Source of the DNA: Prevotellaceae bacterium
GTDB taxonomy: Bacteria; Bacteroidota; Bacteroidia; Bacteroidales; Bacteroidaceae
NCBI GenBank assembly: GCA_021204545.1
Contig: JAJPZF010000147.1
Coordinates: 1 to 5,874, forward strand
Direction: 5' to 3'
DNA length: 5,874 nt
How positions within the stretch are numbered: position 1 is the stretch's first letter; each line of letters opens with the position of its first letter. Position numbers and translations under genes: made by a program. This document shows positions 1 through 5,874 of this stretch, one piece after another. Under the pieces are notes generated by a model. The model was not told the origin of the DNA. It ran no database searches and worked only from the letters and a program-made list of their open reading frames with translations.

Positions 1-2242
1 CCTCGCAGAGCTCGTAGAAGCGCTCGTAGTTGTCGTCGTCGTAAGCCTGGTCGTGCGTGAGGATGTTGAAGACGCTTCTTGCCGAGGGCACTATCGGGCT
101 GTCGAGTATGTAGGTGGTGCCGTTCGACATGTCCTGCTCGTCGGTCACCTTGTTCTCTGTCACGCCCGGGTTAACGTTCGAGAGCTTGGCTGCCTCGTTC
201 TCTGCCTGGAAGCCGCCTTGCACCTTCACCACCTTGCCTCCCTCGCGCATGACGCGCACGCCGCTGCCGTTCTTGGTGACGTAGTACTCGTCCTGTGCGC
301 TGTTTATCTCGTCAGAGCCGTCCTCTATCACTATGGTGTGGCTTTCGAGGATGTCCTTCAGGCGGTTTGTTATCTCCGACTGGTCGACGGTCTCCACGAG
401 CGAGCTGTACTGCCTGCCTATCTCTCCCGTGGTGGGCTCGTAGGCGTATAGCTCGTTGTCGATGGGGAAGCCAGAGCTTGTGTTCGACTTCATGAAGAGG
501 TGCATCACGCGGGGCTTCTTGCTCTTGAAGCTGACGGGGTCGTAGAGGTAGTTGAGTGCCGCGTCGCTTGGCAGGAAGAAGACGAAGCGGCTCTGCATTG
601 CCTTGAGGTAGGCGTAGTAGTTGAGGTTCATGTAGTCAGTGCTGCCCGTCGAGCCGTTGTAGATAGCCCAGCGCATCACGAGGTTCTCTGTGCTTATGTA
701 GGCGGGGGCTGCCACTGAGGTGTAGTCGGCTGGGCCGTAGACCTTGTCCGTGAGGTATATGATGCCGTTGCAGGCCAAGAGGCTGCCCACGATGTGCTGG
801 AGGTCGTCGGAGTAGAATATCTGCTCCTGTGCGTCGTCTCTGAGCTTGGTCATCTTGCTTGGCACGCTGGAGACGAAGCTCGTGAACATTATGACGTTGA
901 TGAGCGAGCGGAGCGTCGATATGGGTATCTGGTCGATGTTGCGGAAGAGCTTCTCGTAGTCGTCGTCGCTGTGTGCGGCGCTGTACTGCACGGAGGCATC
1001 GCAGTAGGTCTGTATGAGCTGCCAGCCTCCGCCGCCCGAGGTGAAGTACTTCCAAAGCACGTCGTCGGTGGGGACGTACATGGCAGCCATGTCGTACTGC
1101 GGGCCTGACTTCTCGTCGTAGTAGGCGTTCCATCCCGGGTCGTACTTGAGGGATACCTCCGTCGAGGCGGCGTCACGGAACTGCTCCCCTTGCGGGCCGT
1201 TGAGCAGTGCCGAGTGTCCCCAGCTGAGGTCGGAGAAGTATCGCTTCGAGAAGATGGAGTCGGTCCAGTCTATTCCCTTGGCTGCCATCACGTTCTTGTA
1301 GGCTTGTGTCACGCCTGCGTTGTAGAAGGGGGCGCTCCAGCGGTCGAGCATGTGGCTGAAGATGCGTGTCTGCCCGTTGGTGCGAAGCAGCTCTGCCATG
1401 TTGGGCAGGGGCTTGAGCACCTTCTCCGTGACGTTGACGTAGCCGTTCTCGCACACCTCGTCCTTCGAGAGCACCTTGGCGTCGTAGATGTGCACGTCGC
1501 TTGTCACGCGCTCCTGCCCCATGAACTTGGCGAAGTCGTCGTCCGTTATGCTGTTGCGTGTGAGGTACTCGCTGGTGAAGTGTATCATCATCGAGAGCGA
1601 GCTGTCCGCCACGAGGTATAGCCCCTTGCCGCCGTTCTCGGTGCGGAAGCGGCTCCAGTAGTCGGTCTCGTCGTTGCCCTCGTTGTAGTTCACGGGGATG
1701 GAGCTGCCGTCGAGGTGTGTGATGGAGTCGGTCGCCTCAACATCGGTGTAGCGTCGCATGTACTCGCCCCTGACCACGTTCGTCCCCTCGCTACTGGCGA
1801 GGTTCTCCATGACGATGGCGTTGTTGAGCATGCTGGTGTGGATGAGCAGCTTCTTCTGCGAGGCGCTGAGGCTCTCGTAGTCGACGGCTGTGTGCCACGG
1901 GTCGTCCTCGGGGAGCTGTGCGTTCTGGGCGAAGAAGTCTGCCCACGCGTCGTCGTTGGCCACGAAGACGGTCTTCGAGCCTGTCTTCGAGAGGATGTCC
2001 ACCAAGCCGCGGTTGTTGTCGGCGTCCTCGGCGTTGTTCACGTCGGGGTCTGCCAGCAGCCTGAGGTAGTTGCTGTAGTCGCCGCTCGACTCGAGGCTGG
2101 CGTAGATGCTCGAGTTGAGCCACGAGGGCTTCTCGTCGTCGAGCGTGTACTCATCCTTGCACGAGGACGCGACGCCGCAGGCTGCCAGCAGGACGAGCAC
2201 CCAGTGCGTCTTCCGGCTTAGTTTGCTTAGACGGTTTTTCAT
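1..2242 (-). CDS. Multi-FAS1 (fasciclin) domain surface lipoprotein, 3' end outside the window
   Basis: This frame is open from the ATG at 2240-2242 to the left edge, giving 747 residues without a stop. The N-terminus is a lipoprotein signal: basic residues, a hydrophobic stretch around residues 14-25, then A-S-S-C with Cys28 as the lipidation site. Lys-Asp-Glu follows the Cys, resembling the Bacteroidota surface-export signal, so the protein is probably on the outer face of the outer membrane. Fasciclin-type motifs recur. A first domain spans about 40-280 (TVFVANDDAW at 91-100; VNVTEKVLKPLPN at 269-281). A second spans about 281-503 (MYVPTDDVLWKYF at 388-400; NGIIYLTDKVYGP at 492-504). A third spans about 515-720 (RFVFFLPSDAALNYL at 552-566; NGTTYILDSPIVP at 707-719). 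SVFNIL near 723 looks like the start of a fourth. FAS1 domains are adhesion or ligand-binding folds, not enzymes. In Bacteroidales such proteins commonly accompany SusC/SusD genes, which could lie downstream. The exact role is unknown. It has its own promoter. Confidence 0.85.
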   Translation of the reverse strand, partial: MKNRLSKLSRKTHWVLVLLAACGVASSCKDEYTLDDEKPSWLNSSIYASLESSGDYSNYLRLLADPDVNNAEDADNNRGLVDILSKTGSKTVFVANDDAWADFFAQNAQLPEDDPWHTAVDYESLSASQKKLLIHTSMLNNAIVMENLASSEGTNVVRGEYMRRYTDVEATDSITHLDGSSIPVNYNEGNDETDYWSRFRTENGGKGLYLVADSSLSMMIHFTSEYLTRNSITDDDFAKFMGQERVTSDVHIYDAKVLSKDEVCENGYVNVTEKVLKPLPNMAELLRTNGQTRIFSHMLDRWSAPFYNAGVTQAYKNVMAAKGIDWTDSIFSKRYFSDLSWGHSALLNGPQGEQFRDAASTEVSLKYDPGWNAYYDEKSGPQYDMAAMYVPTDDVLWKYFTSGGGGWQLIQTYCDASVQYSAAHSDDDYEKLFRNIDQIPISTLRSLINVIMFTSFVSSVPSKMTKLRDDAQEQIFYSDDLQHIVGSLLACNGIIYLTDKVYGPADYTSVAAPAYISTENLVMRWAIYNGSTGSTDYMNLNYYAYLKAMQSRFVFFLPSDAALNYLYDPVSFKSKKPRVMHLFMKSNTSSGFPIDNELYAYEPTTGEIGRQYSSLVETVDQSEITNRLKDILESHTIVIEDGSDEINSAQDEYYVTKNGSGVRVMREGGKVVKVQGGFQAENEAAKLSNVNPGVTENKVTDEQDMSNGTTYILDSPIVPSARSVFNILTHDQAYDDDNYERFYELCE

Positions 2243-2247
2243 ACACG

Positions 2248-2267
2248 TTGGTTTTGATTGTTATGTT
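2248..2267 (-). promoter_or_regulatory. A-rich leader lacking a Shine-Dalgarno sequence, upstream of the FAS1 lipoprotein start
   Basis: On the minus strand the bases just ahead of the ATG at 2242 read AACATAACAATCAAAACCAA, then a short CGTGT spacer. There is no GGAGG-like sequence. A-rich, unstructured leaders of this sort are usual in Bacteroidota, where SD pairing matters little. The leader supports this ATG, as does the lipoprotein signal peptide that begins at it. Confidence 0.45.
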
Positions 2268-2300
2268 CGGTTTATGGTTGGGTTAACTCAGCTTGCAGGG

Positions 2301-2330
2301 CAAATTTAAGGTTTATTTGGATACGCCCAA
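2301..2330 (-). promoter_or_regulatory. Bacteroidetes-type housekeeping promoter of the FAS1 lipoprotein gene
   Basis: Reading the minus strand, TAAATTTG (2308-2301) matches the Bacteroidetes -7 consensus TAnnTTTG exactly. A TTG (2330-2328) lies 19 bases upstream as the -33 element. Two A-tracts immediately upstream (about 2335-2349) resemble an UP element. Transcription would begin near 2295, giving a leader of roughly 50 bases. This shows the lipoprotein gene starts its own transcription unit rather than depending on read-through from the glycosidase operon. The match is seen directly; activity is inferred. Confidence 0.75.
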
Positions 2331-2360
2331 GGCTTTTTGCGTTTTTTTGTCATTCCGGGC

Positions 2361-2384
2361 GGCTCTTTCCCGCGCCTAAGAGCC
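2361..2384. repeat. Short inverted repeat between the promoter and the tandem array
   Basis: GGCTCTT (2361-2367) and AAGAGCC (2378-2384) form a perfect 7-bp stem with a 10-base loop. On neither strand is it followed by a T-tract, so it does not look like a terminator. It sits about 30 bases upstream of the -33 element of the lipoprotein promoter, where a regulator could bind, but nothing else supports that. It may simply be the decayed edge of the adjacent repeat array. Confidence 0.4.
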
Positions 2385-2433
2385 TTAAGGGGCGGCAGAG
2401 GGGTGCTTACAGGGGGGCTTAAGGGCACTATAC

Positions 2434-2449
2434 AGGCGCTTTCGCGCCT
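2434..2449. repeat. Small perfect palindrome inside the tandem array
   Basis: AGGCGC (2434-2439), loop TTTC, GCGCCT (2444-2449) forms a 6-bp GC-rich stem with a tetraloop. It is the palindrome carried by the unit that begins at 2431. The following CTACGG recurs at 2471-2476, in phase with the array. Confidence 0.6.
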
Positions 2450-2511
2450 ACGGTAGAGACGCCGCGAAGCCTACGGCTACCCTTCGCACACCTGCTTGTT
2501 AGCACCTCAGG

Positions 2512-2557
2512 ACACCTGCTTGTTAGCACCTCAACGGAGGTGCTTGTTAGCAGGTGT
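2512..2557. repeat. Long interrupted inverted repeat within the tandem array
   Basis: ACACCTGCT (2512-2520) pairs with AGCAGGTGT (2549-2557), and AGCACCTC (2525-2532) pairs with GAGGTGCT (2537-2544). A symmetric TGTT/TGTT internal loop separates the two stems and AACG forms the terminal loop, for 17 paired positions in total. No T-tract follows on either strand, so it is not an obvious terminator. It spans parts of three array units, showing that neighbouring units have complementary arms. Confidence 0.75.
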
Positions 2558-2579
2558 ACGAAGGGTGTTATACAGGGAC

Positions 2580-2606
2580 CACGGTTCCCCTTATACAGGG
2601 ACCGTG
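2580..2606. repeat. Imperfect hairpin spanning two array units
   Basis: CACGG (2580-2584) pairs with CCGTG (2602-2606), and TCCC just inside pairs with GGGA, leaving one bulged T. A smaller alternative hairpin, GGGACC with GTTCCC, forms within 2575-2589. This continues the pattern of hairpin-forming units in the array. Confidence 0.45.
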
Positions 2607-2670
2607 AAGGGGGTTATACAGGGACCGTGAAGGGGGTTATACAGGGAGAACGAAGGGCAGGCTATGGGGA

Positions 2671-2710
2671 CAACGAAAGAGGGCGCACCCTCGTGGGCGC
2701 GCCCTCGTTG
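2671..2710 (-). terminator. Rho-independent-type terminator of the glycosidase operon
   Basis: Arms 2679-2690 and 2695-2706 form a 12-bp GC-rich stem with a four-base loop (TCGT on plus, ACGA on minus). The only imperfect pair is a G-U wobble in minus-strand RNA but an A-C mismatch in plus-strand RNA, so the structure favours minus-strand transcripts. In that direction a short UUU follows, then bases that can extend the stem (CAAC 2671-2674 with GTTG 2707-2710). It starts about 20 bases after the stop codon of the GH128-like gene at 2731. The T-tract is short, as is common in Bacteroidota. Confidence 0.8.
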
Positions 2711-2730
2711 TGACGGTGTAAGCCGCGGGC

Positions 2731-5514
2731 TTACTTCCGGATGACCATCTTGCGTGTCTGCCTGCCGTCTGTGACGATGTAGACGCCGGCGGGCAGCCTT
2801 GTGCCGAAGGGCACTCTTACGCCTGATGTGTTGTAGGCTCGGAGGGAGGCGTTGTCCGTCCAGAGGCAGCCGTCGGCGGAGTAGAGGCTGAAGGTCTCGG
2901 CGCTCACCTCCCCTATCGCCGTCTCGACGGTGATGAGGGGCTCGAGGTCGTCGGTGCCGTCTGTGTCGTCGCTGATGATGAGCCAGCCGATGTAGTCGCC
3001 GTTCGTGGAGGCGTTGTTCTTCTCCTCGACGGTGCTTGTGCCGTCGGCCTGTCGGCGTATGGAGGCGCAGATGATTGCTCCGTTGTCGTCGCTCGTCGTT
3101 GTGTGCTGGCGGAAGACGCTTGCGGCGGCGTAGTTGTCGGTCTGCGGCGCGGCTATGATGTATGGGTTGACGAGGTGCAGCGTGTCTCCCTGCCCGTCCT
3201 TGAAGTAGACGGTCTGCCTCGATGTGCCTCCGCAGGGTGTGTCAGTGTCCCTGCCCGCGGTGAGGAGCTTGCCCTCGCCTATTGCCGTCTGCCCGGGCGA
3301 GCAGGCGAAGTAGTTGACGTTCTCCGCCCTGACGGTGAGCCCCTCCTGCGCCACGAGCTTGATGGTGAAGCCCTCGTTGGTGACGTTGCTGACCTTAGGC
3401 GTCACGGGCACGTAGCTGCTGACGCTGGTGTTCTGCTGCGCCACAACGACGGGCGTCACTCCCTCGGGGAAGGCTTCGGGGAAGACTACCTGCGTCTCCT
3501 CGCCCTTCACTGTGCCTATCTTCTGCGAGATGAGGGTCATGTCGTCTGAGAGATGCCAGATGGTGTCGGGCGGCAGTATCATGTAGTCCACCGTCTCGGC
3601 GGTGCTTATCTCGACGGGTGTCTCGAGCTGCCAGGGGTAGAGGCGGAACTTGAAGCTTGCCTTCGAGAGGGAGACGATCTGGTTGGTTATGCCGTTGGTG
3701 CTGTTCTTGTTGCTGACCATGCCTGTCACGACGTAGGGAGCCGTCGTCTGCGCCTCGATGTCTGTGGTCACCTCGTCGCTGGTGGCGAGCTTCAGCTGCC
3801 CGTACTGCAGGGCTCCCACGCTGAAGGCGGCGGAGACGGTCACGTTCACCTCGTTCGTCGTCATCTTCTTGCCGCCGTTGTAGTACTCCACGACTTGGTA
3901 GTAGTAAAGCCCCGGCTCGGGGATGCTGTCGGTGTAGGTGTACGTCACTCCGCTCTTGCTGTTGCTGTCCTCGGGCATGTAGGTGGCTATGGTGGCGTAC
4001 CTTGACGAGCCGGGCAGCTTGCATTGTATCTGTAGGCTGTCCATCATGTCGCCGTTGGGGTCAGACCAGCTTAGCTCGTACTTGTTCTCTTTCTTGGTGT
4101 AAGTGCCAGTAAGCTCGCTTGGGGTGCGGTACACTATCAGGGGCACGTACTCGTTGGCTGCGTTGTAGGCGAGGTCGGTCTCCATGTCGGCGTAGTACTG
4201 CCCGAGCAGTGAGAGCTGCCCGTTGTAGTAGAGCTTGGAGGCTACGGCCTCGCTGTTCCAGTAGTAGTAGCGCTCCACGATGGAGCTGTTGTTAAGGGTC
4301 GTCAGGATAGGCACTGTGCCGTTGTAGCACACCTGCTGGTTGGCTGTGGAGAAGGAGCCAGTGTTTGACACGGAGCCGAATATGCCGTTCGTGTTCCACG
4401 AGGCTCCCCACACCCACTCGCTTATCCAGATGGGGCGGCCGTTGCCGTAGTAGCTGCTGTACCAGTTCATATTGTCGAAGCCCGAAGTCCAGTAGCAGTG
4501 CAGGTCGAGGATGTCGCACCTCCAGCCCCTTGCGTCTATGCTGTCGATGAAGTCTTTAATGTGATACCAGCTGCCGTCGTGGCTGCTCTCCGAGCAAAGG
4601 CGCATGCCCGTGCGCATAAGGTTCTGCCAGTTGTCGAGTACCACGTCCACGCTCTGCGGGCTGGGGTCCGAGGTGTTGCCCGGCTCGTTGTTTGTCTTAA
4701 GGTGAGGGCTGTAAGTCACGCCTCCGCAAGCCGACGACGACGGCCAGTCCTCGTAGATGTGGTGAGGCACGCACTCCTGGTCGGGCAGGCGGCTCTCGCC
4801 AAGACCGAAGCTGTAGCAGCTCGTCACGTTCAGTGCGTCGCAGATGTCCGCTCCTGTGTCGTTGGCCAAGCCCTTCTTCTGCGCGTTATACCACTTGAAG
4901 ACGCGGTAGCTCGATGCCCTGCCGTTGAGCGGCGAAGGCACGGAGGAGACCTCGAGGTCAGCCTTGTCGGCGATGAAGCAGCGGCTGTATCCCCAGCCGC
5001 TTATGCCAGTGGCGAAGGTGACCATATAGCCGCGCTTGAGCTTGAAGGAGCGTATGTTGTTGTTAAGCATGTCCGTGGTGAGGGTGTTCATATAGCCGCC
5101 CGTGTTGCCCGTGCCGTAGTCGTCGCAGGAGTCTCCACCGTAGTTCTCCTCCGAGTAGCAGGTCAGCGGCTTGAGGTCCGTGCCGTAGGGATAGACGATA
5201 GCGCCCGAGGCGTAGAGCCTCACTTGGCAGTTCTCGTCGACGACCGCCTGCTCTCCATTAATATATATATGGTCGAGGTAGGTGCTTATCACCTTGCTTG
5301 GCTTCACGTGCGAGATGATGACGACGGCGTGCTCGGTGTTCTCGATGTTCACGCTGCCTGCCGTTGCGAAGGGCTCGGTGCTTGTTATCACGTAGTCCAC
5401 GTCGGTCGTGAGGTCAACCTCCGATGTCACCTGCTCGACGGTGGTGGTGCTGTTGTCCGCCATCACGCCTGCTGCAAAGAGCAGGGCAGGCAGGAATAGG
5501 AATACTCTTTTCAT
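2731..5514 (-). CDS. Secreted GH128-like glycoside hydrolase with FN3-like, lectin-like and T9SS C-terminal modules
   Basis: A complete protein of 927 residues. Residues 1-19 are a Sec signal peptide with a likely cut after V-M-A19. Residues 20-195 are beta-rich and not recognised. Residues about 200-440 resemble the GH128/Asl1-like clan A catalytic core. It has NNEP with Glu277 as probable acid/base, DLHCYW with His339 and Tyr341, and PIWISEW with Glu366 as probable nucleophile, 89 residues after Glu277. Characterised GH128 enzymes cleave beta-1,3-glucan; that substrate is inferred here. Residues 463-561 look like an FN3 module. Residues about 565-850 contain FPEAFPEGVTPVVVA and NVNYFACSPG, reminiscent of H-type lectin folds, perhaps twice. 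The end (LRAYNTSGVRV, LPAGVYIV, RKMVIRK) fits a T9SS sorting domain, so surface attachment or release is expected. It has 17 cysteines, many in the first 400 residues. It begins 34 bases after the upstream gene's stop, with no promoter or clear SD between, so it is probably co-transcribed. Confidence 0.85.
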   Translation of the reverse strand: MKRVFLFLPALLFAAGVMADNSTTTVEQVTSEVDLTTDVDYVITSTEPFATAGSVNIENTEHAVVIISHVKPSKVISTYLDHIYINGEQAVVDENCQVRLYASGAIVYPYGTDLKPLTCYSEENYGGDSCDDYGTGNTGGYMNTLTTDMLNNNIRSFKLKRGYMVTFATGISGWGYSRCFIADKADLEVSSVPSPLNGRASSYRVFKWYNAQKKGLANDTGADICDALNVTSCYSFGLGESRLPDQECVPHHIYEDWPSSSACGGVTYSPHLKTNNEPGNTSDPSPQSVDVVLDNWQNLMRTGMRLCSESSHDGSWYHIKDFIDSIDARGWRCDILDLHCYWTSGFDNMNWYSSYYGNGRPIWISEWVWGASWNTNGIFGSVSNTGSFSTANQQVCYNGTVPILTTLNNSSIVERYYYWNSEAVASKLYYNGQLSLLGQYYADMETDLAYNAANEYVPLIVYRTPSELTGTYTKKENKYELSWSDPNGDMMDSLQIQCKLPGSSRYATIATYMPEDSNSKSGVTYTYTDSIPEPGLYYYQVVEYYNGGKKMTTNEVNVTVSAAFSVGALQYGQLKLATSDEVTTDIEAQTTAPYVVTGMVSNKNSTNGITNQIVSLSKASFKFRLYPWQLETPVEISTAETVDYMILPPDTIWHLSDDMTLISQKIGTVKGEETQVVFPEAFPEGVTPVVVAQQNTSVSSYVPVTPKVSNVTNEGFTIKLVAQEGLTVRAENVNYFACSPGQTAIGEGKLLTAGRDTDTPCGGTSRQTVYFKDGQGDTLHLVNPYIIAAPQTDNYAAASVFRQHTTTSDDNGAIICASIRRQADGTSTVEEKNNASTNGDYIGWLIISDDTDGTDDLEPLITVETAIGEVSAETFSLYSADGCLWTDNASLRAYNTSGVRVPFGTRLPAGVYIVTDGRQTRKMVIRK

Positions 5515-5548
5515 AAGCTTCTGGTATTATATGTATGGTTAGTCCTTG

Positions 5549-5874
5549 TTACTTGCTGAGGAAGACCTTGATCTTCTGCTCCATCGCGGCGTAAGCCTTA
5601 AGAGAAGCCTCCGCCTTCAGCGTCTGGTGTATCTCCTCGAGCATCTCCTTCCGGTTCTGTATCTGGTAGAGGCTAAGCGTCGGGATGGCACGCTCGCGGA
5701 GGTCTTTCTCGTAGGCGAGGATGCGCTCCCACGCCCGTAGCAGGTCGAGCTCAGGCTGCGTGATGGTTATCACCGTGCCGTGGCGTGGCGTGAACCTGCC
5801 GCTCGTCTTGGTGTTCATTACCTGCTTGAAGGTCTTGAGGTCGGTGCTTTCGCAGAACTGGTAGTGGTGGTTCA
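5549..5874 (-). CDS. C-terminal part of a GH43-like beta-propeller glycosidase, 5' end outside the window
   Basis: The frame is open from the right edge to the TAA at 5549-5551, giving 107 residues of a longer protein. The Met at 5816-5818 is internal: the frame continues upstream with meaningful sequence (YQFCESTDLKTFKQV), so it should not be used as a start. The S-T-D-L-K-T-F motif followed by TSGRFTPRHGTVITIT resembles the closing blade of GH43-type five-bladed propeller hydrolases of Bacteroidota. The catalytic residues would lie outside the window, so family and substrate remain uncertain. The last 65 or so residues are predicted helical and highly charged, with many Leu, Glu, Lys and Arg, and could be a coiled-coil-like tail. 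There is no sorting domain at the end. It is the upstream partner of the GH128-like gene, 34 bases away on the same strand. Confidence 0.6.
   Translation of the reverse strand, partial: NHHYQFCESTDLKTFKQVMNTKTSGRFTPRHGTVITITQPELDLLRAWERILAYEKDLRERAIPTLSLYQIQNRKEMLEEIHQTLKAEASLKAYAAMEQKIKVFLSK

Larger units (their letters stand above)
2385..2685. repeat. Degenerate tandem array of about thirteen 22-24-base units
   Basis: Units begin with TACAGG or a close variant (TAGCA, TAGAGA, TATGGG) at about 2408, 2431, 2454, 2478, 2500, 2524, 2548, 2571, 2594, 2617, 2640 and 2663. A doubtful first unit starts at 2385. Units 2594-2616 and 2617-2639 are identical. The best-conserved part is 2548-2662, with unit layout TACAGGGACC, then ACGAAGGG-like, then GTTA. 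The two units starting at 2500 and 2524 are close to each other (TAGCACCTC, ending GCTTGT). Several units contain their own small palindrome. No unique spacers separate the units, so this is a minisatellite-like array and not CRISPR. It lies wholly between the glycosidase operon's terminator and the lipoprotein promoter and carries no convincing ORF. Its last unit overlaps the start of the terminator stem. Function is unknown. Confidence 0.75.

Noticed and set aside
1715..2221. A plus-strand open frame (168 codons) opposite the FAS1 lipoprotein
   Set aside because: Same shadow-frame composition and no domain. The minus-strand frame has lipoprotein and FAS1 motifs throughout.
2361..2384. Terminator for a transcript entering from the left
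   Set aside because: The 7-bp stem is not followed by a T-tract on either strand, and no plus-strand gene ends nearby.
2385..2685. CRISPR array
   Set aside because: The units are contiguous with no unique spacers, they diverge gradually, and there are no cas genes in the window.
2385..2685. Insertion-sequence or MITE remnant
   Set aside because: No transposase frame, no terminal inverted repeats bounding the block and no target-site duplication could be seen. Periodicity explains the region better.
3395..4024. A second minus-strand frame (209 codons) inside the GH128-like gene
   Set aside because: It lies within the real gene in another frame, is rich in Arg, His and Gln, and has no recognisable motifs.
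5256..5273. AT-rich run (ATTAATATATATATGG) as an internal promoter or origin signal
   Set aside because: It lies inside the coding sequence, encoding HIYINGE in frame, lacks TAnnTTTG and a -33 partner, and is not repeated. It is just a short stretch of less preferred codons.
4498..5499. A long plus-strand open frame (333 codons) opposite the GH128-like gene
   Set aside because: It is antisense to a protein with a clear signal peptide, catalytic motifs and a sorting domain. Its translation is Val/Ala/Arg-rich low-complexity sequence typical of the shadow frame of a GC-rich gene, and no promoter or leader supports it.
5549..5818. A stand-alone 89-residue small protein starting at the ATG at 5818
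   Set aside because: The same frame continues open to the window edge, and the upstream residues contain a propeller-like STDLKTF motif. The small frame is therefore the end of a larger gene.

Overview
The window looks like a piece of a GC-rich Bacteroidota genome, most likely Bacteroidales and perhaps Prevotellaceae. Four signals support this. There is a -33/-7 promoter of the Bacteroidetes type (TTG, 19 bases, TAAATTTG). Neither fully visible gene start has a clear Shine-Dalgarno sequence. One protein is a lipoprotein whose Cys is followed by an acidic Lys-Asp-Glu stretch. Another is a multidomain secreted glycosidase ending in what looks like a type IX secretion (Por) sorting domain. All three genes are on the minus strand, so transcription runs from the right end of the window to the left.

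Right to left: (1) 5549-5874 holds the C-terminal 107 residues of a gene that enters from outside the window. Its sequence resembles the last blade of a GH43-like five-bladed beta-propeller enzyme, followed by a charged helical tail. (2) After 34 bases comes a complete 927-residue secreted enzyme (2731-5514). It has a signal peptide, a beta-rich N-terminal region, a GH128-like (Asl1-like) clan A catalytic core, an FN3-like module, a pair of possible H-type-lectin-like modules and a T9SS-type C-terminus. (3) A strong hairpin terminator closes this transcription unit. (4) The 488-base intergenic gap (2243-2730) contains a tandem array of about 23-base GC-rich units, several of which form small hairpins. 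(5) A promoter at 2301-2330 drives a large lipoprotein with at least three fasciclin (FAS1) domains. Its 747 visible residues run off the left edge.

Together the genes suggest part of a polysaccharide-utilisation or extracellular glycan-processing locus. Two secreted glycosidases form one operon, and a surface FAS1 lipoprotein starts the next unit. FAS1 lipoproteins of this kind often sit beside SusC/SusD pairs, but none is visible here, so the PUL assignment is inference. No tRNA, rRNA, CRISPR array, transposase or phage gene was seen. The least explained element is the 23-base tandem array between the two transcription units.
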